Source: an uncultured Bermanella sp. (GTDB lineage: Bacteria > Pseudomonadota > Gammaproteobacteria > Pseudomonadales > Oceanobacteraceae). From it: DNA of 64,000 nt. Both the position numbers and the translations under genes were made by a program. The number at the start of each line of letters is the position of its first letter. The stretch's first letter is position 1. This document shows positions 28,175 to 37,233 of this stretch, piece by piece. Below the pieces are notes generated by a model. It made no database searches and was not told the origin of the DNA. It saw only the letters and a program-made list of their open reading frames with translations. Location: positions 35,051 to 99,050 of the forward strand of contig CAJXRF010000008.1 of the NCBI GenBank assembly GCA_913058575.1, in the 5' to 3' direction.

Positions 28175-30103
28175 ATGAGCATTCGTCGGCAACTGGCTGT
28201 GTGCATTGGGCTTTTAATGTTGTTTATTATGGGCGGCAATTTGCTTATTAATATTAAGCAATTACAAAGTCATTATGAGCAGCAGCTAAAAGCCCGTGCG
28301 GACGAAACCGTGACGACGCTGTCTTTGAGCATGACTCAAGCTGCCCAAACGGCAGATGATGCTCAACTGAGATCTATGCTTGATGTGGTGTTTGACCGTG
28401 GCCATTTTTCTGAAATTCGATTTGATTATGTGGATTCAAATAAGGCTATCTCTAGAATAGCCCCCCCTGATTTCGCTCCCGATGTGCCTAAGTGGTTTCG
28501 AAACTGGATGTCATTGCGGGCAGGAATTGCCAGTGCCCACGTGAGCCAAGGCTGGCATCAGTTAGGGGATTTAACCGTAAGCTTGCACCCAGGCTTTATG
28601 TATCAACAGTTGTGGCAGTTAGTAAAAGCTGAGATTGCTTGGTTTGTAATGATGGCTTTCATCGCCATTTATGGGCTGCGATTATTATTAGTTTGGCAAT
28701 TAAAACCGTTAAAGCAAGTGATTGAATTGGTGGATAAGCTGGCTCAAAACCAATTTGTTCACATAACAAAGCAACCTAAGGCTCGGGAATTAAAGTCCCT
28801 AGTAAAAAGCATGAACATGTTAAGTGATCGCTTACAAAGCAGTTTCATTGCCCATGGTGAAACCGTGCGTCAACTGCAAGCAGATAATTTTAACGATGCC
28901 CTAACCCAATTGAATAACCGCAAAGGTTGGAACCAATACCTTAATGACCTTATGAAAGAAGAAGGTTTTACCACAGGCTGGATGATGCTATTACAAGTTG
29001 AAAATTTAGCTGAATTAAATAATGACCAAGGCAAAGAAATGGCCGATGAAGTCTTAATGCAGCTGGCCACACAATTAAAAACAGAGCCTTTAGTTCAGCA
29101 TGAAAATACCTGTTTGGCGCGCACTAATGGTGGTGAATTTTGGATGTATTGCCCTGACTCTTTAGATGAAAATTACCAAAATAGAATAAAAACGGTTCAT
29201 AAAAATTTAATACAGCTGTCGCTGGTATCCCAGTATCAAGTGAAGTTGCGCATGGTGGCCATTACCGTGAATAAAGTCATTCCACCGGCGGGTGTGAAGC
29301 ATCAAATGGATACGCAGCTAAGACGTTGCCAAGCTCAGCATCAAGACTTAATGATTGAGGAGGTTCAAGAGCCCACTCACACCAATTGGCAGCATTGGCG
29401 CGAACAATTAGAGGAGGCACTTAATAAAGGAAATGTAGAGCTTTTTGCTCAGCCTTTATTTGATCAACACCAACAAGAAATTCAAAAAGAAATACATTGT
29501 CGCTTACCCATGGGGCAAGACAATCCGCTTATGGCCAGCCATTTTTGGCCCATGGTGGAAAAGCTGAACTTGGCGGTCGCATTCGATCAGTTAATCATTG
29601 AAAAATGGATAATGCATTTTAATATTCAGTCAAAGTCTTCCGATTGGGTGTTAAACCTTTCTGGTAAAAGTCTTAATGACATTAAGTTTCACCAATGGTT
29701 TGAAGAAACGTTAAGCGAGGTTCATAAAGCCTCATTGATCATTGAGTTTAGCGAATACAGTCTAGTGCACAGCAGTCATCACACCCATAAATGGTTAAGT
29801 GATATAACCGAGCAAGGTGTGCGGCTAAGCGTCGATCATCTGGGAACCACCGGAGAAAGCTTTGGGTTTTTAGCACGCTTTCCATTGTATCAAGGAAAAA
29901 TTGAGCGCCGCTTTATTCGCAATATCCATGATCAAAAGGAAAACTTCTTATTTGTTTCAGGCATGATTAAGGTCTTCCACTCTCAACAAACCCTGTGTTT
30001 TGCTGAAGGAGTGGAAAATGATTCTGAAAAATCAGCGTTACTGGCCATGGGGGTCGATGGCGTAATGGGGTTTGGTCTTGCTAGCCCTTCGAAATTAGAA
30101 TGA
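28175..30103 (+). CDS. lapD: LapD-type c-di-GMP receptor (degenerate GGDEF-EAL)
   Basis: A 642-residue inner-membrane receptor: two membrane helices (about 7-27 and 154-172) flanking a periplasmic domain (with PKWFRNWM near 110), HAMP (about 172-225), a degenerate GGDEF domain and a degenerate EAL domain (about 415-640). The GGDEF site reads NGGEFW at 318-323, and the EAL position reads KEIHCR, so neither synthesis nor hydrolysis is expected. That matches LapD, which binds c-di-GMP through the EAL domain and sequesters LapG in the periplasm. An AAAGG ribosome-binding site precedes the ATG. Confidence 0.9.
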   Translation: MSIRRQLAVCIGLLMLFIMGGNLLINIKQLQSHYEQQLKARADETVTTLSLSMTQAAQTADDAQLRSMLDVVFDRGHFSEIRFDYVDSNKAISRIAPPDFAPDVPKWFRNWMSLRAGIASAHVSQGWHQLGDLTVSLHPGFMYQQLWQLVKAEIAWFVMMAFIAIYGLRLLLVWQLKPLKQVIELVDKLAQNQFVHITKQPKARELKSLVKSMNMLSDRLQSSFIAHGETVRQLQADNFNDALTQLNNRKGWNQYLNDLMKEEGFTTGWMMLLQVENLAELNNDQGKEMADEVLMQLATQLKTEPLVQHENTCLARTNGGEFWMYCPDSLDENYQNRIKTVHKNLIQLSLVSQYQVKLRMVAITVNKVIPPAGVKHQMDTQLRRCQAQHQDLMIEEVQEPTHTNWQHWREQLEEALNKGNVELFAQPLFDQHQQEIQKEIHCRLPMGQDNPLMASHFWPMVEKLNLAVAFDQLIIEKWIMHFNIQSKSSDWVLNLSGKSLNDIKFHQWFEETLSEVHKASLIIEFSEYSLVHSSHHTHKWLSDITEQGVRLSVDHLGTTGESFGFLARFPLYQGKIERRFIRNIHDQKENFLFVSGMIKVFHSQQTLCFAEGVENDSEKSALLAMGVDGVMGFGLASPSKLE

Positions 30104-30164
30104 CTGTGATATTTTTATGCGCTATTTGATATAGTGAGCGAAGATATATCTTGGAGTGCAAAAA

Positions 30165-30620
30165 ATGCGCAGTCTGATCCTAAGCCTTGGCTTACTCATG
30201 TCCATGAGCAGTTATGCTCAGTTAACGCTTGAAAACGCACGGGTACGTGCTATGCCTCCTGGGCAACCCAATACGGCCGCATTTATGGTGGTTAATAATA
30301 CCGGTAAAGATGATATTCGCTTAACTTCAGTAAGCAGCTCAGTGGCCAAAAAAAGTGAATTTCATCAGCATACCAAGAATGAACAGGGTGTATTGTCCAT
30401 GTCTCGGGTGCCTTATATCGACATTAAAGCTGGAGGCTCTTTCACGTTTAAAAGCGGCAATCACCACATTATGATCATGGGCCTTAAAAGAATGTTAAAG
30501 CCGGGTGAATCTGTTCAAATTCAATTAGTGGATGAGCAAGGGAAGCAATACCCTTTTGAGTTACCTGTTGTGTCTATTATGCAGGCACAAGAAATGAAAC
30601 ACGCGCATCACCATCATTAA
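30165..30620 (+). CDS. PCu(A)C-family periplasmic copper chaperone
   Basis: A 151-residue secreted cupredoxin-like protein. A signal peptide (MRSLILSLGLLMSMSSYA) is followed by the PCu(A)C fold and its Cu(I) ligands: H67/H69 and M79 in EFHQHT...LSMSRV, then H101 and M103 in NHHIMIMGL. A histidine-rich tail (HAHHHH) may bind more copper. These proteins deliver copper to the CuA or CuB sites of cytochrome oxidase. The ATG at 30165 lies 8 bases after TTGGAG; a GTG at 30156 overlaps that site. No senC/sco gene is adjacent. Confidence 0.9.
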   Translation: MRSLILSLGLLMSMSSYAQLTLENARVRAMPPGQPNTAAFMVVNNTGKDDIRLTSVSSSVAKKSEFHQHTKNEQGVLSMSRVPYIDIKAGGSFTFKSGNHHIMIMGLKRMLKPGESVQIQLVDEQGKQYPFELPVVSIMQAQEMKHAHHHH

Positions 30621-30640
30621 GTTAAAACACGAGTATAAAA

Positions 30641-31666
30641 ATGAAATCGGGCAGTGAATATTTAGAAAAATTCTTAGAGACCGGCTGGATGATGCGGGTG
30701 CTTATTGGTGGCGTGGCCATTTATTTATTGTTGGCTGTTATTTTAGGCATGTTTTGGAGCTCTGAGCCGGAAGCTTTTTCGGTGACTGAAAAAGCACAGC
30801 AACATGCACAACAGAATAATACTCAGGTGGTAACCGGTTACACCACGACAGTGGCCTTGATGGAAGTGGCAGGCACTCTACTGAGTAAGTCTGGCGGCTA
30901 TTTAAGCAATGACATTGCCCCTCCTGGTTGGTGGTTAGACAACATCCCTAATTGGGAATTTGGTGTGTTGGTGCAGGTGCGTGATTTAAGCCGAGCGTTA
31001 CGCAAAGACTTTAGTCGTAGCCAAAGCCAAAGTACTGAAGATTTAGATTTATCCATTGCAGAGCCGCAATTCCACTTTGACAACTTTTCTTGGGCATTGC
31101 CTGATAGTGAAGGGGAATATCAGCGTGGCATTAATAAACTCGATAGTTATGCCCTAAGACTGGCCGATACCAATAAGGGCCAAGCGCAATTTTACGCTCG
31201 AGCTGATAATTTTCGCCAGTGGCTTAAAGATGTGGAGACTCGCTTGGGGTCATTATCTCAGCGCTTAAGTGCAAGTGTTGGTCAAAAGCGTTTAAATATC
31301 GATTTAGCAGGGGATGCACAAGCCAATCAAAGCACCGCTAACGAAGATGAGTTTGAAGTGAAAACCTCATGGAGTGAAATCGATGATGTGTTTTATGAAG
31401 CTCGTGGTACTGCTTGGGCCTTGATTCATTTCTTTAAAGCCATGGAAGTGGACTTTGCAGATACGCTTAATAAGAAAAATGCCTTAGTAAGCGTCAAGCA
31501 AATTGTACGTGAGTTGGAAGCCACTCAGCAGAGCATTGGCTCTCCCATTATTCTTAACGGTGATGGCTTTGGCATGAGCGCTAACCATTCCCTAGTGATG
31601 GCATCTTATCTTTCTCGCGCTAACGCGGGCATCATTGATTTACGCGAGCTGCTTTCTCAAGGTTAA
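30641..31666 (+). CDS. DUF2333 membrane-anchored protein
   Basis: A 341-residue protein with one N-terminal membrane helix (about 19-40) and a large, probably periplasmic domain matching the DUF2333 family (LMEVAGTLLSKSGGYLSNDIAPPG, WEFGVLVQVRDLSRALRKDFSRSQSQ and EARGTAWALIHFFKAMEVDF segments). Its function is unknown. It starts 20 bp after the copper chaperone and ends just before an intrinsic terminator, so it is probably the last gene of a lapG-lapD-copper chaperone-DUF2333 unit. Confidence 0.85.
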   Translation: MKSGSEYLEKFLETGWMMRVLIGGVAIYLLLAVILGMFWSSEPEAFSVTEKAQQHAQQNNTQVVTGYTTTVALMEVAGTLLSKSGGYLSNDIAPPGWWLDNIPNWEFGVLVQVRDLSRALRKDFSRSQSQSTEDLDLSIAEPQFHFDNFSWALPDSEGEYQRGINKLDSYALRLADTNKGQAQFYARADNFRQWLKDVETRLGSLSQRLSASVGQKRLNIDLAGDAQANQSTANEDEFEVKTSWSEIDDVFYEARGTAWALIHFFKAMEVDFADTLNKKNALVSVKQIVRELEATQQSIGSPIILNGDGFGMSANHSLVMASYLSRANAGIIDLRELLSQG

Positions 31667-31675
31667 ATTGCTTGT

Positions 31676-31706
31676 AGCGGTAAAACGCCCTGTTTTACCG
31701 CTTTTA
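31676..31706 (+). terminator. Intrinsic terminator after the DUF2333 gene
   Basis: A perfect 11-bp stem AGCGGTAAAAC/GTTTTACCGCT with a GCCCT loop and a short TTT tail. It ends the lapG-lapD-containing rightward unit. Confidence 0.75.
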
Positions 31707-31883
31707 AAAACCCCCTCCTATTTTGTAAAAGCCTCTTTTCAAAACTGTGTAACCAAACGTCAGCGGTTCAGTCCTGTGTCTTATTTTTGTTTTGTTTTGT
31801 AAGACTTTCGCTAATCCCAAAGCGCATTAAATATTTTCTTCTACACTCACTTTAGGGGCAAAAATTTAAATGGGGAGAAGTAA

Positions 31884-32174
31884 ATGGATGCGTCAGACTA
31901 TCAAGAATATGTATGCCAATTGGAGGCGAAATTACAGCGCTTGCAGGTGAACTTCATTGCCCAGCACGACGAAAATGCTCAACTTATTGGCCCGTTGCTG
32001 GCCATCACTATGCTGGTAAGAAGTGATTTACTACCTTTTGCCCGTGACCGCTATTCAAGCATCATGGTGGGTCCACAATGGAAAATGGCAGAAGAATATG
32101 TGTTGCTATTAAGAGATGAAGTCGAGTTTATGCTGACAGGCCCTAATAATTATTATAAGCGTCAAGCGGGTTAA
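31884..32174 (+). CDS. Hypothetical small helical protein
   Basis: I do not recognise this 96-residue protein. It appears all-helical and soluble: a heptad-like N-terminus (YVCQLEAKLQRLQVNF), a hydrophobic middle helix (LIGPLLAITMLVRSDLL), and an acidic/aromatic C-terminal part (AEEYVLLLRDEVEFML). A GGGGAGA ribosome-binding site lies at a good distance before the ATG, and the gene is bounded by terminators on both sides, which supports its being real. It stands alone between the DUF2333 unit and a convergent acyl-CoA dehydrogenase. Confidence 0.65.
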   Translation: MDASDYQEYVCQLEAKLQRLQVNFIAQHDENAQLIGPLLAITMLVRSDLLPFARDRYSSIMVGPQWKMAEEYVLLLRDEVEFMLTGPNNYYKRQAG

Positions 32175-32207
32175 TATTTAAGGGCTACGTTAATAAGGGG
32201 TAAGAAT

Positions 32208-32243
32208 AATTGCCTGCTTTTAAGGTTTTAAAAACAGGCAATT
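32208..32243. terminator. Hairpin between convergent genes
   Basis: A 9-bp stem AATTGCCTG/CAGGCAATT with an AT-rich interior that can extend the pairing (TTTTA/TAAAA). It ends 4 bases before the stop of the leftward acyl-CoA dehydrogenase and follows the small rightward gene, so it may serve both. Confidence 0.6.
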
Positions 32244-32246
32244 TGC

Positions 32247-33389
32247 TTAGCCTAATTCAGCTTTTGCGATAATCTCTTTCATGATCTCATTGGTGCCGGC
32301 ATAAATTTTCTGAATACGGCTATCGGCCCAAGCACGGGCAATTGGGTATTCCCACATGTAACCGTAACCGCCAAATAACTGCACACATTCATCCATAACC
32401 TTACACTGCAGGTCTGAGCTCATTTGCTTGAGCATGGCCGCGGTTGGGATATCCAATTTTTTCTGAACGTGTAGCTCTAAGCAACGGTCAGTGAACACAC
32501 GCATTTGTGTGGTCTCACCAATCATTTCAGCCATTTTGAAACGGGTGTTTTGGAACTTACAGATGGGCTTACCAAAGGCTTTACGCTCTTTAATGTATTC
32601 TTTGGTCATCTTAAGTGCTGCTTCACAGGCAGAGGCGGCGCCTAAACCGACTAATAAACGCTCTTGTGGTAATTCATTCATCAAGGCGATAAAGCCAATG
32701 CCTTCTTTACCCACTAGGTTTTCAACGGGCACTTTGACATTGTCAAAAAACAGTTCACAAGTATCTTGCGCTTTAAGGCCTACTTTTTTCAGGTTTTTGC
32801 CCTTGGTAAAGCCTTCCCAACCCGCCTCAACCACTAACAAGCTAATGCCTTGCGCGCCTTTTGATGGATCTGTTTTAGCGACCACTACCACTAGGTCTGA
32901 GTGTTGACCGTTGGTGATGAAGGTTTTAGAGCCATTTAATACATAGTGGTCACCGTTTAAAACCGCTGTGCTTTTAATGCCCTGTAGATCAGAACCAGCA
33001 CCGGGCTCAGTCATGGCAATAGCGCCCACCATGTCGCCTGAAATCATTTTAGGGATGTATTTTTGCTTAAGCGCTTCGCTGCCCCAGTTGTTGATATAAG
33101 GCATCACAATATCTGAGTGTAAAGACCAGCCAATACCAGAACAGCCAGCATGGGCCATTTCTTCTATTAGAATAGCGCTGTAACGGAAGTCACAGCCTAG
33201 GCCACCGTATTTTTCATCGGCAGTGGGGCATAAGAAACCCATTTCACCGGCTTTTTTCCAAATGGCCTTGTCTACTTGACCGTCTTCTTCCCATTGTTCA
33301 TGAAATGGGGTGACTTCCTTTTCAAAAAACTTACGAACCGTGTCGCGAAAGCCTTCGTGGTCACTATCAAATATGGTACGTGGGATCAT
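32247..33389 (-). CDS. Long-chain-type acyl-CoA dehydrogenase
   Basis: A 380-residue FAD enzyme for the first step of beta-oxidation. It has the three expected domains, with AMTEPGAGSDLQGIKSTA (FAD/substrate), LNGSKTFITNG, the RKAFGKPICKFQ helix and GGYGYMWEYPIARAWAD. The catalytic base looks like the glutamate in SACEAAL, as in long-chain enzymes; the medium-chain position reads YAGTNEI and lacks it. The start is the ATG at 33389, with GAGG five bases before it; a longer frame upstream is hydrophobic and unlike the family. An AraC regulator lies upstream on the same strand. Confidence 0.92.
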   Translation of the reverse strand: MIPRTIFDSDHEGFRDTVRKFFEKEVTPFHEQWEEDGQVDKAIWKKAGEMGFLCPTADEKYGGLGCDFRYSAILIEEMAHAGCSGIGWSLHSDIVMPYINNWGSEALKQKYIPKMISGDMVGAIAMTEPGAGSDLQGIKSTAVLNGDHYVLNGSKTFITNGQHSDLVVVVAKTDPSKGAQGISLLVVEAGWEGFTKGKNLKKVGLKAQDTCELFFDNVKVPVENLVGKEGIGFIALMNELPQERLLVGLGAASACEAALKMTKEYIKERKAFGKPICKFQNTRFKMAEMIGETTQMRVFTDRCLELHVQKKLDIPTAAMLKQMSSDLQCKVMDECVQLFGGYGYMWEYPIARAWADSRIQKIYAGTNEIMKEIIAKAELG

Positions 33390-33612
33390 GATTACCTCGG
33401 TGCTACTTAAAATTAATAGATCGACAACTGAGTATGCTACATCTAACTCGTATCCAGTGTCGCAGTGGGCAATAAAGGTCTCAATGATGATAAGCACCAG
33501 AAAGCATGGCGAAACCATGCAGAAAATCACATTTTGAGCGATCTGGCCAATGCTTTGGTAGTTTTAGATAATAATGCAGGAAAAGGTTGGTTAGGAAGGC
33601 GTTTGACTCACT

Positions 33613-33645
33613 AAACAGCCATAGCTTTTTAGGCTATGACTGTTT
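33613..33645 (-). terminator. Hairpin after the AraC-family regulator gene
   Basis: Arms AAACAGCCATAGC and GCTATGACTGTTT pair with one mismatch around a T-rich loop. It lies 8 bases beyond the stop of the leftward regulator gene. The tail lacks a T run, so termination strength is uncertain. Confidence 0.5.
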
Positions 33646-33653
33646 ATAAAAAC

Positions 33654-34664
33654 TCATACCGGAGACTCAGCTAAGCGATAATCCCCCGGAGTAACCCCTG
33701 TCCATTTTTTGAAGGCTCGGTGGAATGTACTGGGTTCCGTGAACCCCACTTTTAGGGCTATTTCATTAATGCTGTATTTGTTTTCACTTAAATGATAAAT
33801 GGCCATGTCGCGGCGAACCTGATCTTTAATGGCCTGAAATGAAGTGTGTTCTTCCTTCAAGCGACGACGCAACGTTTGCGTGCTGGTATTAAGTTGATAA
33901 GCCACTGATTCAAAGTCGGGCATTTCACTTTCAGAGCTAATCTCTAGAATACGGCGAATTTGCGCGTTAATACTGGCGGTATTATTAGGTTTCACCAGAA
34001 ATACATAAGGGGCTTCCTTCATGAGTTCAGGCAAATCACTGCGAGTACGAATAATGGGTAAATCTAAATATTGTTTTTCAATGCGTATTAATGTTTTGGG
34101 CATATTGAATTGGTTATCCCCATAGAAAAACAAGCGAAACTCATCGGCGTGTTTAGGTCTGGGGTAGGCAAATTCAGCCATCTTAATAGGAATACGCTTG
34201 CCGGTTAGCCAGCAGCATAAGCGGTGCCACAAAACCAATTGGAATTCAGTAATGTAATGCTGCTTATTTAAGCAGGGACGGCGCTCGTTCATGACCAATT
34301 CACCGCCGTCTTCATTAAGGTGGAATTGTGTGTGAAGAGCCATATCAAACTGCCCGTAATATCGAGTGCCTAAGGTTAGGGCTTCTCGCAATGTGGCGCA
34401 GGGCACAATGAGCTGGCAAAGAATTTCAAAGGTACCTGGCAATGATGGCTTGTCATCATGGCCTAGGCATTCGTCTTTTAGTTCTGTTACTAAGATACGC
34501 AATAATTTAGCAAGCTTATCTGGATAAACCCGAGCTTTGGGTTCATCCATGATTTCAATGCCAATGCCTGCTTTCGCTAGCAGGGTGTTTGCATCATGCC
34601 CTTGGGCAACAGCACCCGCTATCGCGGCGCGAACATAGTGGCTAGCAATCGTAGAAGTTTTCAT
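33654..34664 (-). CDS. AraC-family transcriptional regulator (OruR/Arabinose_bd type)
   Basis: A 336-residue regulator with an N-terminal Arabinose_bd-like ligand domain (about 20-205) and a C-terminal AraC DNA-binding domain (about 230-330): VAYQLNTSTQTLRRRLKEE forms the first helix-turn-helix and INEIALKVGFTEPSTFHRAFKKWTG the second, with the family's terminal P-x-Y-R. It is divergent from the racemase-like gene (180 bp gap) and upstream of the acyl-CoA dehydrogenase, so it probably controls one or both in response to a fatty or branched acyl compound. That target is inferred from context only. Confidence 0.9.
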   Translation of the reverse strand: MKTSTIASHYVRAAIAGAVAQGHDANTLLAKAGIGIEIMDEPKARVYPDKLAKLLRILVTELKDECLGHDDKPSLPGTFEILCQLIVPCATLREALTLGTRYYGQFDMALHTQFHLNEDGGELVMNERRPCLNKQHYITEFQLVLWHRLCCWLTGKRIPIKMAEFAYPRPKHADEFRLFFYGDNQFNMPKTLIRIEKQYLDLPIIRTRSDLPELMKEAPYVFLVKPNNTASINAQIRRILEISSESEMPDFESVAYQLNTSTQTLRRRLKEEHTSFQAIKDQVRRDMAIYHLSENKYSINEIALKVGFTEPSTFHRAFKKWTGVTPGDYRLAESPV

Positions 34665-34844
34665 GGCAAAACAGAACCCGAATTCATTTCAGCCAACATA
34701 ATACAAATTCGACAACATTGTGCAATACCTGCCTTTCAAGGGGGCTTTGATGAATTTGGCCAATCTTTCTGATAATCCGTGTTATAGGGCATCTTCAGCC
34801 AGTGCTGATATGGTGTGTGGAAAATAACAATAGCGAGTCATGCC

Positions 34845-36026
34845 ATGAGCTTATTAAGTGGATTAAAAGTATTGGATTTTTCTACCCTTTTGCCGGGCCC
34901 TTATGCCAGTTTAATGTTGGCTGATATGGGCGCTGAGGTACTAAGGGTAGAATCCCCTACACGCCCCGACTTAGTTAGGGCCTTGCCACCAAAAGACGCC
35001 AGCGGTGAAAGCGCGGCACAAAGCTATTTGAACCGTGGCAAAAAAGTCATTGCTCTTGACCTTAAAAAGCCAGAAGCGGTGGAAATAGTGAAGCAATTAC
35101 TGAACGAATACGACATTGTTTTAGAGCAGTTTCGACCTGGTGTAATGGCTCGCTTAGGACTGGGTTATGAAGACTTAAAAAAAATTAACCCTAAGCTGAT
35201 TTATTGTTCAATTACCGGTTATGGGCAAACTGGCCCCCTTAAAGATCGCGCTGGCCATGACATTAATTACTTAGCCCTTTCAGGTTTAGCTGATTACAGT
35301 CGGCGAGCAAACGAAAAGCCGGTGCCACAAGGGGTGCAAATAGCTGATATTGCCGGGGGCAGTCATCATGCGGTGATGGGAATTTTGGCAGCGGTGATTA
35401 ATCGCAATCATCAGCAGCAGGGGCAATATCTAGACATCAGCATGACAGATTGTGCTTTTAGCCTTAATGCTATGTTTGGTGCCGGTTATCTAGGGGGAAA
35501 TGTGGAACCCACTGCCGAAGGAAACATGCTTAATGGCGGCAGCTTTTATGATTATTACGAAACCCAAGATGGGCGCTTTATGTCTGTGGGTTCCATCGAA
35601 CCACAATTTTTAATGCAGCTTTGCAGTGCTATGAATTTAACCCATTTGGCAGGGCAGGCTGCCAGTCCTGATCCTCAGTTATCCAATGAATTTAAACAAG
35701 CCCTTACGGATGCATTTTTATCAAACAGCTTTCAACATTGGTGCGAAGTATTTGCCCAATTGGATTGTTGCGTCGAGCCAGTATTAACCTTTAGTGAGGC
35801 GAGCCAGCAAGATAATGCCGTTCAAAGAGAGTGGGTAACGCAAGTAAGTACAGAGGCTGACAATGCTCAACAGTGGGTTAAGCAAATGGCTAATCCTATT
35901 GATAAAACGGTGACGCCTCAATTCACGGGTGCCAAGTTGGGTGCCCACAGTGCAGAAGTATTGCAAAATCTTGGGTACAACGCAGAGGCCATTGCGAATT
36001 TACAAACCATTAAAGCCGTTAAGTAA
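34845..36026 (+). CDS. Alpha-methylacyl-CoA racemase-like CaiB/BaiF-family protein
   Basis: A 393-residue family III CoA-transferase-fold protein. The closest pattern is alpha-methylacyl-CoA racemase: the catalytic histidine in RAGHDINYLALSG, the aspartate in VQIADIAGGSHHA, and the glutamate in VGSIEPQFL are all present. It would interconvert the 2R and 2S forms of branched acyl-CoA so that they can enter beta-oxidation. The start is taken at 34845 (MSLLSGLKVLDFSTLLPGP); a frame beginning ten codons earlier lacks support. It is divergent from the AraC regulator and close to an acyl-CoA dehydrogenase, which fits branched-chain fatty acid use. Confidence 0.82.
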   Translation: MSLLSGLKVLDFSTLLPGPYASLMLADMGAEVLRVESPTRPDLVRALPPKDASGESAAQSYLNRGKKVIALDLKKPEAVEIVKQLLNEYDIVLEQFRPGVMARLGLGYEDLKKINPKLIYCSITGYGQTGPLKDRAGHDINYLALSGLADYSRRANEKPVPQGVQIADIAGGSHHAVMGILAAVINRNHQQQGQYLDISMTDCAFSLNAMFGAGYLGGNVEPTAEGNMLNGGSFYDYYETQDGRFMSVGSIEPQFLMQLCSAMNLTHLAGQAASPDPQLSNEFKQALTDAFLSNSFQHWCEVFAQLDCCVEPVLTFSEASQQDNAVQREWVTQVSTEADNAQQWVKQMANPIDKTVTPQFTGAKLGAHSAEVLQNLGYNAEAIANLQTIKAVK

Positions 36027-36052
36027 GCTACTGGCTGTTAAAGGAGCGTCGA

Positions 36053-37207
36053 TTACTGAATAAGCCAAAAAATAGTGGCACTAAACACCATAGCCACAGG
36101 TAAGGTAATTAACCAAGACAGTAAAATGCTTTTTATTGTCTTGGTGTTTTGCTGGCGGCTCACCACACCAATCCCAAAAAGCGCCCCCACACTTACATGG
36201 GTGGTAGAAACGGGCACGCCAAATTTACTGGCTACTATGACCAAAAAACTGGTGACCAAATTGGCCGACAAGCCTTGTCCGTGATTAATTGTGGTAATTT
36301 TTTTACTCATGGTTTCAGCCACGCGCCTTGCGTTTAATAGCCCGCCCATAGCCATAAAAACCCCAACTAAAATTAACCCGTAGCGAATATCAAATAAATT
36401 AGCGGCCACCAGTAGCCCTGCAATTTTCGGTGTATCGTTTAAACCGCGGGCAAAGGAGACTGCTGCTGCGCTAAATATATGAGCGCTATCTAATAAGCGT
36501 TGCAATTGCATGCCCCATACTTTTCCTGTGTATAAGTCGCGGCACTGATTTTGATCGGCGATCAGTATTTTCGCTTGAACCTGACTGTAAGGGTTATCAG
36601 GATTATGCATCATTGATTGAGTAAGCAATGTTTGAGTTTGCGATGGATTTAAATCATGAACTGGAATCGGGGTAGTCTGCTCGCCTATGCAAATACAGGT
36701 TTCTTTGTTAATGGAAAAATACTGGCGCATATGGGTGAAAAGCCAATACACACAAGCCCCTAATGCCACGGCAATAAAGGGGCTAACTAATAAAGGAATA
36801 AAAAAAGCGTGGCTTAATTTGGTAAAGTTTACATCCCAACCAACCGCCATGAGGCCCGCGCCAATAAGGCCGCCTACTAGGCTATGAGTGGTTGAGATAG
36901 GAAATCCAAAGCGCGTGGCCAGCAAAACGGTTAGCCCGGCAGCAAAGGACACTGCAATTAAAAAATCGGTGCCACTGGCAATATGTGATGGCACAAGGCC
37001 TTTTCCTGAAAAGCTACTCACTAAACCATTGGCTATAAATAGAGCACAAACAGAACCCAGAAAAGTACAAATAGTGGCGATAATAATGGCCGGCCGATAT
37101 TTTAATATGCCGCTGCCATATAAAGTGGCAACCCCTTTAAAGTTATCATTAGCACCATTATTAAAAGATAGGAATAACGCAGAAAACAGTAGCAAGGCAA
37201 ATAGCAT
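36053..37207 (-). CDS. PiT-family inorganic phosphate permease
   Basis: A 384-residue transporter with about ten membrane helices. The paired PiT signatures are present: FNNGANDNFKGVATLYGSG at the N-terminus with FGFPISTTHSLVGGLIGAG, and the second half with FARGLNDTPKIAGLL and FGVPVSTTHVSVGALFGIG. A hydrophilic loop (about 165-230) separates the halves. It imports phosphate (possibly sulfate) with a cation. No PhoU-like DUF47 partner is adjacent. It starts 26 bp after the amidohydrolase gene, with an AAGGA site, as the last gene of a three-gene leftward operon. Confidence 0.92.
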   Translation of the reverse strand: MLFALLLFSALFLSFNNGANDNFKGVATLYGSGILKYRPAIIIATICTFLGSVCALFIANGLVSSFSGKGLVPSHIASGTDFLIAVSFAAGLTVLLATRFGFPISTTHSLVGGLIGAGLMAVGWDVNFTKLSHAFFIPLLVSPFIAVALGACVYWLFTHMRQYFSINKETCICIGEQTTPIPVHDLNPSQTQTLLTQSMMHNPDNPYSQVQAKILIADQNQCRDLYTGKVWGMQLQRLLDSAHIFSAAAVSFARGLNDTPKIAGLLVAANLFDIRYGLILVGVFMAMGGLLNARRVAETMSKKITTINHGQGLSANLVTSFLVIVASKFGVPVSTTHVSVGALFGIGVVSRQQNTKTIKSILLSWLITLPVAMVFSATIFWLIQ

Positions 37208-37233
37208 ATAAATTCCTTTTTAAAATGGTCGGG

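Noticed and set aside
28175..30103. Active GGDEF-EAL enzyme
   Set aside because: The GGDEF and EAL motifs are both degenerate, and the gene is paired with lapG, which identifies it as a LapD-type receptor.
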